Of a DNA stretch of 51,412 nt, positions 17,857 through 24,619 are shown one piece after another. The DNA comes from a virus, in IMG/VR virus record IMGVR_UViG_3300021579_000010, positions 1 through 51,412 of that record, one strand, 5' to 3'. The first letter of the stretch is position 1; each line of letters starts with the position of its first letter. Both the position numbers and the translations under genes were made by a program. Below the pieces are notes generated by a model. That model saw only the letters and a program-made list of their open reading frames with translations, searched no databases and was not told the DNA's origin.

Positions 17857-18016
17857 AGCACCTAATAAGGCCTAATAGTAATAGAATTATGATAAAGCTA
17901 AACAAAACTGTTTGTTCTCTTAGATATGATTTTCTGGGTGGGTGCAATACGTCAAGCAAAGATTCAATAAACTCTTTTTTAGCTTTTTCATAAGCATCAG
18001 TAGGTTCTATATTCAT
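17855..18016 (-). CDS. Small single-pass membrane protein
   Basis: 53 residues: a charged N-terminal half and one C-terminal transmembrane segment (VLFSFIIILLLLGLI, about 37-51). It is the last gene of a four-gene leftward cassette. ATG at 18016 is preferred; GTG at 18052 would add 12 residues. It overlaps the preceding gene by 20 bases. Candidate for envelope-directed effects such as superinfection exclusion, by context only. Confidence 0.5.
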   Translation of the reverse strand: MNIEPTDAYEKAKKEFIESLLDVLHPPRKSYLREQTVLFSFIIILLLLGLIRC

Positions 18017-18197
18017 GATGTTTCTCTTTTTTAAAGTAATATGTGTAAACACCAGCTACATATAGAACACAGACCAGCACCCATCCTTCTGCACAGAGGC
18101 GGTTCAACATGTCAATCTCCGTTTCCGTGTTGCTATTCCACAGGATTTGAAAACCACTTATATCCCTCGTTTCAATCTTGTATTCTATTTGTGCCAT
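17997..18197 (-). CDS. DUF4177-like small protein
   Basis: A 66-residue protein with the DUF4177 pattern: a beta strand of IEYKIETRD, then MLNRLCAEGWVLVCVLYVAGVYTYYFKKE, i.e. an 'LN-x-C-x-EGW-x-LV...YYFKR' motif. The family is widespread and of unknown function. The third gene in the leftward cassette, overlapping both neighbours. Confidence 0.65.
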   Translation of the reverse strand: MAQIEYKIETRDISGFQILWNSNTETEIDMLNRLCAEGWVLVCVLYVAGVYTYYFKKEKHHEYRTY

Positions 18198-18472
18198 TTT
18201 TCAAGAGTAAATATGTGTTCGGTAAAAATGATGTCTGCGCCTACAGGTTTTATATAGTCATCAACATCACTGCTCACCCTAGTAAAACCATCTTCGCAGG
18301 TCGTGACTGTTGCGTAACTAATATGCCCATATCTATCACAACCACCTACATGGGTTTTTACAACGCAATGTACGTAAACATCCTTCGTAAAAGAATCAAT
18401 CAATCCGTTAACACCTACGACGACCATACCCGCAGCTAGTAATGCGCATAGCGCAATAATTAAAGTTTTCAT
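18185..18472 (-). CDS. Small exported or membrane-anchored protein
   Basis: 95 residues. Residues 1-26 (MKTLIIALCALLAAGMVVVGVNG) form a signal peptide or N-terminal anchor. The remainder has five Cys and many Asp residues and is predicted soluble, probably periplasmic. Its ATG overlaps the stop of the preceding gene (ATGA). No family recognised. Confidence 0.55.
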   Translation of the reverse strand: MKTLIIALCALLAAGMVVVGVNGLIDSFTKDVYVHCVVKTHVGGCDRYGHISYATVTTCEDGFTRVSSDVDDYIKPVGADIIFTEHIFTLEKWHK

Positions 18473-18645
18473 ATTTTAGCTTTTTTACTTTCAGGAAGTT
18501 TGTCGTGTTCCTTCATTATTAAATCCTTTACAGGCTGGATGAGCATAGTACACAGTGGCATCTCATAGTGTTGCTCTATGGCTTCCTTACGGGCTTTGTC
18601 CTCGTTACCCAAGGTTATCTGTATTCTGTTTTGCTGTTTTTTCAT
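18469..18645 (-). CDS. Small charged protein, first gene of the leftward cassette
   Basis: 58 residues starting MKKQQNRIQ, Lys/Glu-rich and predicted helical. A -7 box TATATTTG (minus strand, 18659-18652) lies six bases upstream of the ATG. No family is recognised, but the short basic sequence could bind nucleic acid or a protein partner. A TTG at 18654 is a weaker alternative start. Confidence 0.5.
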   Translation of the reverse strand: MKKQQNRIQITLGNEDKARKEAIEQHYEMPLCTMLIQPVKDLIMKEHDKLPESKKAKI

Positions 18646-18651
18646 AAAACA

Positions 18652-18659
18652 CAAATATA
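18652..18659 (-). promoter_or_regulatory. Leftward -7 box of the small-gene cassette
   Basis: TATATTTG on the minus strand, a perfect TAnnTTTG match, six bases before the first cassette ATG. It overlaps the conserved 33-bp element, so factors bound there could influence both directions. Confidence 0.5.
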
Positions 18660-18720
18660 ACTCTATTTAACTCTATTTAGCACTATTCCTAGAAATATTT
18701 TTTAGTAGTACATATTTTTG
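18654..18720 (+). promoter_or_regulatory. Late promoter of the head operon with conserved 33-bp element
   Basis: Positions 18654-18686 are identical to 3783-3815. The -7 box TATTTTTG (18713-18720) lies 26 bases downstream of the element, against 25 for the tail promoter, and the ATG follows after 19 bases. The matched spacing makes a shared regulatory function likely. Confidence 0.75.
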
Positions 18721-18739
18721 GCTGTCTTAAAGTACTAAA

Positions 18740-19291
18740 ATGAAAAACTTACTTCTTATTTTACTGGTGTTCACTGGATTACTTGCCGAAGCGCAACCTA
18801 CACGTAAACACCCTAACTGGTCACCTGCACCATTTATCTACACAGGCCAGATGTACTACACAGCTAATGCCATCGCCTACACAGGTACTTATATACAGGA
18901 CACCATCGGTGCTTCTGCATCTATCAATCTTGCTGTAGCTGATTATAGGAAGGGTATTGTTGCGACTGATAGCTTTAGTTACCTGCCAATATTCGGTCAG
19001 GCTGCTCAGCAGTTTACTGTAAAATACACAAAAATATCCGGTAGTCCGGCTGTAACAGTTGTCCATGAATCATCTCCCGATGGTGTGTTGTGGGGTCCAC
19101 AGCTTACTACAAGCACGAACAGGTCACTGGATACACTAACTTTCACGGCATCAGGTACGGCTATTCTGTATGCACCTATCAGATATGGTAACTATGAGAG
19201 GTTAGCAATATACACTACATCAGCTACCCAATCAGGCTACATTAAGGCTTCTCACAACACTATTTTCCCGAACTACAACGCTACTAAGTAA
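18740..19291 (+). CDS. Exported protein, first gene of the head operon
   Basis: 183 residues with a clear Sec signal peptide (MKNLLLILLVFTGLLAEA, cut before Gln19). The mature part is Thr/Ser/Tyr-rich and predicted beta, without a catalytic motif. It leads the operon encoding the protease and capsid, yet would be secreted, so it may act at the envelope rather than in the head. Its stop overlaps the protease start (TAATG). Confidence 0.75.
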   Translation: MKNLLLILLVFTGLLAEAQPTRKHPNWSPAPFIYTGQMYYTANAIAYTGTYIQDTIGASASINLAVADYRKGIVATDSFSYLPIFGQAAQQFTVKYTKISGSPAVTVVHESSPDGVLWGPQLTTSTNRSLDTLTFTASGTAILYAPIRYGNYERLAIYTTSATQSGYIKASHNTIFPNYNATK

Positions 19292-20277
19292 TGGCTAAGG
19301 AAATCCTCATTTATAACGAACTTTATTCTTACACTGTGAGCAAATTCATTCAGGAGATGGAGGACGCACAGGGTCAGGATATTGTCGTTAGGGCTAACTG
19401 CCCTGGTGGGGATGTATTCTCTAGTTACGGTGTAGCTGCAAAGTGGAATGAACATACAGGTAACAAAACGCTGAAGATAGATGGCCGTGCTGATAGCATG
19501 ATGGCTTTCCTTCTTTGTAACGTAAACGATGCTGAGTGCTTAGATGTATCTCGTGTAATGTTCCACAGAGCAGCTTACCCATCTTACATAGAGGATAATA
19601 AAGAGCGTTTTACCGAGGCCATTAAAAAAGAACTTACAAGTGTCAATACAGACTTGCGTAAGATGATGGAACGCAAGGTGAATGCTAATATGTGGCAAGC
19701 CATTACAGGCGTGTCACTGGATGCAATGTTTAGTCTTGACACAAGAATTGACGTTGAACTTGATGCGCAGAAATGCTTAGCACTTGGTTTAGTAAAAAGG
19801 GTCAACAGCCTTACGGCAGAAAGGGCAAATGAGATTAATGCTATTGCCGCAAGATTTGGTATAGCAGCCATCCACAAGGTTGAAGCAAAAATTACAGAAA
19901 CAATTATTAAAACCCATAAGATTATGACAGTTGCGGAATTTCAAGCAGCAAACCCTACAGGGTACAAAGAAATCCTTAATGCAGGTGCAGCACAGGAGAA
20001 GGAGCGTATTGAAGCAATCATGACTTTCGCTGATGCGGATTTGAAAGCCTGTACGGACATGATTGCATCAGGTGCAACACCTGGCCCTAAATTCTTTGCA
20101 GAAATGTCAAAGAAGATGATGGCTAAGGGAACCCTGGGCGCATTGAAAGATGAGAACGTGGAGAACCTTGACCCTAACGCTAAGGCATCGGAGAAACCAG
20201 CAGAAGTTCTTACTGCTAAGCAGAAGGAAGCGGCTGAAATAGCTAAGGCATTAAAGGATGCCCGGAACATCAAATAA
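19291..20277 (+). CDS. Prohead protease, ClpP-type, with C-terminal scaffold-like domain
   Basis: 328 residues. The N-terminal ~180 form a phage ClpP/S49-like serine protease: NCPGGDVFSSYG (36-47), the nucleophile Ser69 in DGRADSMMAF, and His92 in MFHRAAYP. From about residue 205 the sequence becomes helical and Ala/Lys/Glu-rich (AAQEKERIEAI, LKACTDMIASG), which looks like a fused scaffold. Met212 (codon at 19924) follows an A-rich leader and could give a separate scaffold product, as in lambda C/Nu3. The protease clears the scaffold during head maturation. Confidence 0.82.
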   Translation: MAKEILIYNELYSYTVSKFIQEMEDAQGQDIVVRANCPGGDVFSSYGVAAKWNEHTGNKTLKIDGRADSMMAFLLCNVNDAECLDVSRVMFHRAAYPSYIEDNKERFTEAIKKELTSVNTDLRKMMERKVNANMWQAITGVSLDAMFSLDTRIDVELDAQKCLALGLVKRVNSLTAERANEINAIAARFGIAAIHKVEAKITETIIKTHKIMTVAEFQAANPTGYKEILNAGAAQEKERIEAIMTFADADLKACTDMIASGATPGPKFFAEMSKKMMAKGTLGALKDENVENLDPNAKASEKPAEVLTAKQKEAAEIAKALKDARNIK

Positions 20278-20305
20278 TTATAAACCCTTTTAAAGCATAA
20301 ATAAA

Positions 20306-20749
20306 ATGGCCGGATTCGGAGTTTTACAAAACAACTGGACAACCCAACAGTTGTTCATCGGTGGTAACCTGCTGTACAAGACAGGCACTTACACCAATTC
20401 AGGTGGCTCACCTGTGACCCTCGCGATGGGTACACTTGTTGGACAGGTGCTTGCTACAGGTAAGATTTTACCTTTAGTAGCTGCTGCGACAGATGGTAGT
20501 CAATACCCTCGTGGTGTGCTACAGCAGTCTTACACGGTTGCTGCTGGTGCGAGCGTAACAGTGTCATACTGTTTTTCTGGAATGGTGAACCAGAACATGC
20601 TTATCCTGAACGGTTCAGAAACACTTGACACCACGGTAGCGAGTGCAACCACAGGTGGTGGCAGCATAGGCGCACTTATCACCTCACTGACTACAATCAC
20701 ATTGTGGGCTTCAAACGAACTGTCTAAGTACGACAACGCAGTATCCTAA
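20306..20749 (+). CDS. Head decoration protein, lambda gpD-like
   Basis: 147 residues. The block LATGKILPLVAAATDGSQYPRGVLQQ (about 49-75) and the AAGASV strand match the HDPD family, which stabilises expanded capsids. It lies directly before the major capsid gene, as usual. The first ~40 residues, rich in Gln/Asn/Gly, may be a flexible arm. Confidence 0.75.
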   Translation: MAGFGVLQNNWTTQQLFIGGNLLYKTGTYTNSGGSPVTLAMGTLVGQVLATGKILPLVAAATDGSQYPRGVLQQSYTVAAGASVTVSYCFSGMVNQNMLILNGSETLDTTVASATTGGGSIGALITSLTTITLWASNELSKYDNAVS

Positions 20750-20776
20750 TCTATAACCTTATAAAATAATAATACT

Positions 20777-21889
20777 ATGGCCAGTTCATTCGGCAATATC
20801 AGTAGCTCCGAAATTAAACCATTATTTACCACCGAGATTGTGGACAGGTTTGATGAACTCATGGAAATCCGCACAACTGGGTTCTTGAGGTCATTCTTTG
20901 CGCCCGTAATAGCTAAGGTACTTTACCCTGCTATCGAGGTAAGGCGTGGTACTGAGAAGGTGGGAGTTGACATAACCTTGGGTTCTCAGGGCTTGCGTAC
21001 GCAAATCACAAAAGCCACGCAAAAAATCTATGACCCTTACTACTTCTTCTATTTTTCCGATGTGTCTAAATTGGAGTGTTACTACAACACGTTTGGCAGT
21101 GGTACATTCAACTTAAACTCAATGGTTGAACTGGCAGATAAGGTGTCCGTAAGCAACAAGTCCAACATGGATTTGATTGACAGGGCAATTGAACTGTGGT
21201 GCGCTGAGGTTATGGAGTTTGGTACAACGACCAGCTTACGTGACGGTACTGTGATTGACTTTGGCCGTAAAGCTGAATCTATTGTTGACCTAGGGGCAGG
21301 CCATTACTGGAACGTATCAGGGGTTGACCCTTCTGTATCTTTCCAGGCAGCAGGTGAGTTTATGCGTAAGGAAGGTAAGTATGCAAGCACTGTGTTCCAT
21401 GCCATCCTTGGCAGCGAAGCAAACCTCGCATTACAGGCTAACGATGTTATCCTGAGCCGTGCTAAGAGCATTGAAACACTGAAGCTGGAAACCATCATTG
21501 CACCTACACAGTTGAAAGCTGACGGTCAGGCATACCGTGGCACGTACACGGCTGGTAGCTATACTTTCCATTTATGGGAATACCCACAGTTCTACGAATT
21601 GGCTGACGCTTACCCTGAAACACCAAACAGCACCTACACACTGACACCATACATCAACCCAATAAAGGTATTCGTTTTACCAGCAGAAGATATTTTGCCA
21701 GGTAACATCCTTTACGGTGCCTGTCCTCAAATCGGAATGAACACAGCATCTCTGGAAGCTGGACCGTTCCACATGAAGGAAAGAATTGACACATGGAATG
21801 TATTCCACGAATTTGGTGTAGAAAGCCGCCCTATGGTAGTTCCTAAGTTGATTGACAGATTTTACACCATGCAGGTTCTACCTGCTTAA
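20777..21889 (+). CDS. Major capsid protein, GpE-like
   Basis: 370 residues, HK97-fold major head protein of the GpE group. Recognised by its size, its place after protease and decoration protein, the N-terminal part (TTGFLRSFFAPVIAKVLYPAIEVRRGTEKVGVDI, about 33-66), and the C-terminal segment ending FYTMQVLPA. Pentamers and hexamers form the icosahedral shell. No cleavage site can be assigned. Confidence 0.87.
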   Translation: MASSFGNISSSEIKPLFTTEIVDRFDELMEIRTTGFLRSFFAPVIAKVLYPAIEVRRGTEKVGVDITLGSQGLRTQITKATQKIYDPYYFFYFSDVSKLECYYNTFGSGTFNLNSMVELADKVSVSNKSNMDLIDRAIELWCAEVMEFGTTTSLRDGTVIDFGRKAESIVDLGAGHYWNVSGVDPSVSFQAAGEFMRKEGKYASTVFHAILGSEANLALQANDVILSRAKSIETLKLETIIAPTQLKADGQAYRGTYTAGSYTFHLWEYPQFYELADAYPETPNSTYTLTPYINPIKVFVLPAEDILPGNILYGACPQIGMNTASLEAGPFHMKERIDTWNVFHEFGVESRPMVVPKLIDRFYTMQVLPA

Positions 21890-21900
21890 AACCAACATAA

Positions 21901-22269
21901 ATGGCAGACAAGTATTACGTTACAGCAGGTGCCATCCCTGCGTTCAAACACGTCAAGAGGCATGTCAAAGGGAAAGACGGTAAAATGCGTATGGTCATGA
22001 TGGGTGACCTACTTGAAGAAAGTTTTTTTGAGGATGGCGAAATTGCCGACCTGATGAGGAAAAACTTCATAGTCCTATATGAACCACACACGGTTACCAA
22101 AGCGGATTTGGAACACACATCTACCGTACGTAACCCTACAACAGGTGTAGGTGAGCAGGTGAAAACCAACAGGCACGTAATTGAGGCGCATGACCTTAAA
22201 CCAGGTATGGTCATTCATAAGGGTACAAAAGGGTTCAAGCCTGCGGCAGTGACCGAGGCTAAGAAATAA
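21901..22269 (+). CDS. Small capsid-associated protein
   Basis: 122 residues, basic, with an N-terminal tract of Lys/Met/Gly and an acidic patch (LLEESFFEDGE). It follows the major capsid gene by 11 bases and ends just before a terminator. It may be a head-completion or minor capsid protein; no family recognised. Confidence 0.65.
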   Translation: MADKYYVTAGAIPAFKHVKRHVKGKDGKMRMVMMGDLLEESFFEDGEIADLMRKNFIVLYEPHTVTKADLEHTSTVRNPTTGVGEQVKTNRHVIEAHDLKPGMVIHKGTKGFKPAAVTEAKK

Positions 22270-22291
22270 TAAAGATAATTTTTAGTATAGC

Positions 22292-22322
22292 AGAAAAGCC
22301 GTCAGCAATGGCGGCTTTTTTA
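22292..22322 (+). terminator. Terminator after the capsid genes
   Basis: Stem AAAAGCCG (22294-22301) pairs with CGGCTTTT (22312-22319) around a 10-base loop, then continues into T residues. It should end most head-gene transcripts. No promoter was found after it, so downstream connector genes may depend on read-through. Confidence 0.8.
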
Positions 22323-22334
22323 AAATCAGGGAAT

Positions 22335-22496
22335 ATGTATAAGATATTAGCAGCATCGGTTACAGGGCATGGAGCCAACAGGTTTAAGGAAGGTGATGAA
22401 GTGCCTAAGTACAGGCTTATTGAAGCCAACATACCTGCGCTTATAGAGGCTGGTGCAATTGTGGAAATTAAACCTGAAGAACTAGACGGGGAATAG
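22335..22496 (+). CDS. Small protein after the capsid terminator
   Basis: A 53-residue protein starting MYKILAASV. The pattern V-x-G-H-G-x-N-R-F-K-E-G-D-E-V resembles short beta domains in phage connector clusters. The next gene starts with a GTG on its last stop base. An ATG at 22308 lies within the terminator, so 22335 is preferred. Function unknown. Confidence 0.55.
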   Translation: MYKILAASVTGHGANRFKEGDEVPKYRLIEANIPALIEAGAIVEIKPEELDGE

Positions 22497-23239
22497 TGGG
22501 GTTCACTGCCGACATAGCGCAAGATATAGCAGATATTCTGTCCGACACGGACGAGTTCGCCATACCTGTAATCTGGACGGTTACCGGTGGCAGCACTGTT
22601 GTGTCTAAGACATGCAACGCACAGGTAGTTCTCCACAACTTTTACATCAACGACACAGGTAATGCTGTGATAGGCACTACTTCACGCATTATGGTGAGTG
22701 AGGTATCTTTGAAAGCAGCAGGGTTCCCTACACGGGATAGCAACGGCAAATTCAGCTTAAAAGGAGATATTGTAACTTTTACTGAGGAAGTGAACCAAAC
22801 GCAGATAACCTTTGGTATCCGTGAAGTTTTCGGAAATTACCAGACAGGAATGATTACCTGCACACTCGGCACATATGGCACTGTTACACCTCCTGGTAGA
22901 ACGATTATAGGCTGGATTGCAGCACCTATCCTGATTAAAGTAATGACCACTCCTGGCACTCAAAAGCAGACATTGGCTAATGGTGACCAGATTAATATTG
23001 AGTATGCAGTAGATGGCCAAGGTAAGCTACCAATTCCTTACCTGGTAAGCTACACGGCACTTACTCCGTTCTTAATGGACAATGTGAATTACAGCTTAGT
23101 AGTAACACCTGCTTTTGACGCAAACGCTGTGCTGTACACAGTGGCTACAGGCACATTCAACAATGCTAATAACGGGGGCTTTGCTCCTGATATAAATGTA
23201 ATAACTGTTAACGCATCAATCCCAATTTGGAAAACATGA
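22496..23239 (+). CDS. Head-tail connector-like protein
   Basis: 247 residues with a GTG start. The first ~85 residues (GFTADIAQDIADILSDTDEFAIPVIWTV) resemble lambda gpFII / head-tail joining proteins, which sit under the portal and take the tail tube. The second part (from about 130) is beta-rich and Thr/Asn-rich, resembling an added Ig-like or appendage domain. Such a fusion is larger than single-domain gpFII proteins. Confidence 0.55.
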   Translation: MGFTADIAQDIADILSDTDEFAIPVIWTVTGGSTVVSKTCNAQVVLHNFYINDTGNAVIGTTSRIMVSEVSLKAAGFPTRDSNGKFSLKGDIVTFTEEVNQTQITFGIREVFGNYQTGMITCTLGTYGTVTPPGRTIIGWIAAPILIKVMTTPGTQKQTLANGDQINIEYAVDGQGKLPIPYLVSYTALTPFLMDNVNYSLVVTPAFDANAVLYTVATGTFNNANNGGFAPDINVITVNASIPIWKT

Positions 23240-23556
23240 GAAAACTAATGACACTGATTGCCTTACTTGTGGCATCAGTAGCTTTCGGGCAGGCCAACAC
23301 AAAACAAGTGCAGATTAAAAACATATCCAGCACATGTATTCAGATTAACGGTCAGGATTACCCTAAAAACGGGTTTCTGCTCACGCAGTACAAGTATGGC
23401 ACGACCGACAGCACACTAGGGCTGCTATACGCCAATACAAGGACTTACATGCTTGCACCCACTATTGATTCGCTGTTCTACTATGTGGACAGCAGCAAGA
23501 AAGCGTACAACATGACAGTACTCCGGACGTGGTTCAGAACTAATCTAGGCAACTAA
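23236..23556 (+). CDS. Small exported protein in the connector region
   Basis: 106 residues with a signal peptide MRKLMTLIALLVASVAFG, to be cut before Gln19. The mature ~88 residues are predicted beta, with several Thr/Tyr/Asp-rich stretches. The ATG overlaps the previous TGA (ATGA). Function unknown; it is one of five proteins with this signal peptide pattern. Confidence 0.65.
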   Translation: MRKLMTLIALLVASVAFGQANTKQVQIKNISSTCIQINGQDYPKNGFLLTQYKYGTTDSTLGLLYANTRTYMLAPTIDSLFYYVDSSKKAYNMTVLRTWFRTNLGN

Positions 23557-24164
23557 TGGGCTTAATACCAGGACTTATACCGAAGCAGAATTTCGAGGTC
23601 ATACGTGATGCATTAGGTGCTTTGCTTATGCTAGAGATGTCTGCGCAGTATGCACTGGATAACAGCTACCCAAACATACAAGCTGTTGATGTAGAGAGGT
23701 TCATCCCATACAGTGGTGATACCGAGCTACCCCGTATCAACGTGAACGTGGATAAAATAGAATGGAACCAACAGAGTAGCAGGATTGCTTATGGCGATGT
23801 CACATACAACATAGATATATACGCAACAGGTAACAGCAGTGAGGTAGCTGAAGGTGATAAAGAGGCTATGTACCTGACCAGTAAGATAGCAGGTCTGGTG
23901 AGGGCTATCATCACTAATCCTGTATATGCTAATCTTGGTGTTACCCCAGGTGCCATCAGCAGCAGGTGTATTGATAAGCTGATGATACTCAGTAAAGCCC
24001 AAGTAGCTGATGCTCTGAGTAATGTACTAGGTAGGGTACAGCTAATGGTACGCTGTGCAGAGGGTGTTGAACTGTCGCTGGCAACTAACCTTGTCACTGA
24101 AATGACTACAAAAGTAAAACTTAACAACAGTACCTATGGGTACTACTATGACATCATATTATGA
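23556..24164 (+). CDS. Tail terminator / connector protein candidate
   Basis: 202 residues. The mixed alpha-beta composition and position (following connector genes and preceding fibres) fit a tail terminator or neck protein that seals the tube. The region RINVNVDKIEWNQQSSRIAYGDVTYNIDIYATG (about 65-97) is typical of tail terminator beta sheets. It starts with TAATG and overlaps the next gene by four bases. Confidence 0.5.
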   Translation: MGLIPGLIPKQNFEVIRDALGALLMLEMSAQYALDNSYPNIQAVDVERFIPYSGDTELPRINVNVDKIEWNQQSSRIAYGDVTYNIDIYATGNSSEVAEGDKEAMYLTSKIAGLVRAIITNPVYANLGVTPGAISSRCIDKLMILSKAQVADALSNVLGRVQLMVRCAEGVELSLATNLVTEMTTKVKLNNSTYGYYYDIIL

Positions 24165-24619
24165 AACTAGGAGCGTTACCAACAGATACACTTGACCCAG
24201 CCACCGATACAGTGCTAGTGGTTCGTGATGTGGCTGGTGTCAAGTCTGACATCAGAGTACCAGCTACTGATTTTTCAGTGCCGGTTACGCCAGGTACACC
24301 AATACCTGCACTACACCCCGGAGCTGGAACAGGAGCCACGGTAACACTAATTAACTGCACTGATAAGTCAGGCACAATACAGGTTACAACAGGCACTTCA
24401 CCATCTACAAGTCAAAGAATAGTAGAAATGGCGTTTAGTACAGCTTACACAACACCTGTAAGCGTGGTATTTAGCCCATTTGACGAAAACGCTAACACCG
24501 CATCAGGGTTTGTGTACTGTAACTCAAATCACACAGCAGGTTTTTCCATTGTTGCTAATTCGCTAGGAAGTTTAAACGGACCAGGGGTTGTTTACGAATG
24601 GTCATACATTGTTTTATGA
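24161..24619 (+). CDS. Putative fibre-associated or appendage protein
   Basis: 152 residues with a Pro/Thr-rich N-terminal segment (LPTDTLDPATDTVLVVRDVAG), reminiscent of fibre-base proteins, followed by a predicted beta domain. It overlaps its neighbours by four bases each. No family recognised; the local context is appendage genes. Confidence 0.5.
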   Translation: MKLGALPTDTLDPATDTVLVVRDVAGVKSDIRVPATDFSVPVTPGTPIPALHPGAGTGATVTLINCTDKSGTIQVTTGTSPSTSQRIVEMAFSTAYTTPVSVVFSPFDENANTASGFVYCNSNHTAGFSIVANSLGSLNGPGVVYEWSYIVL

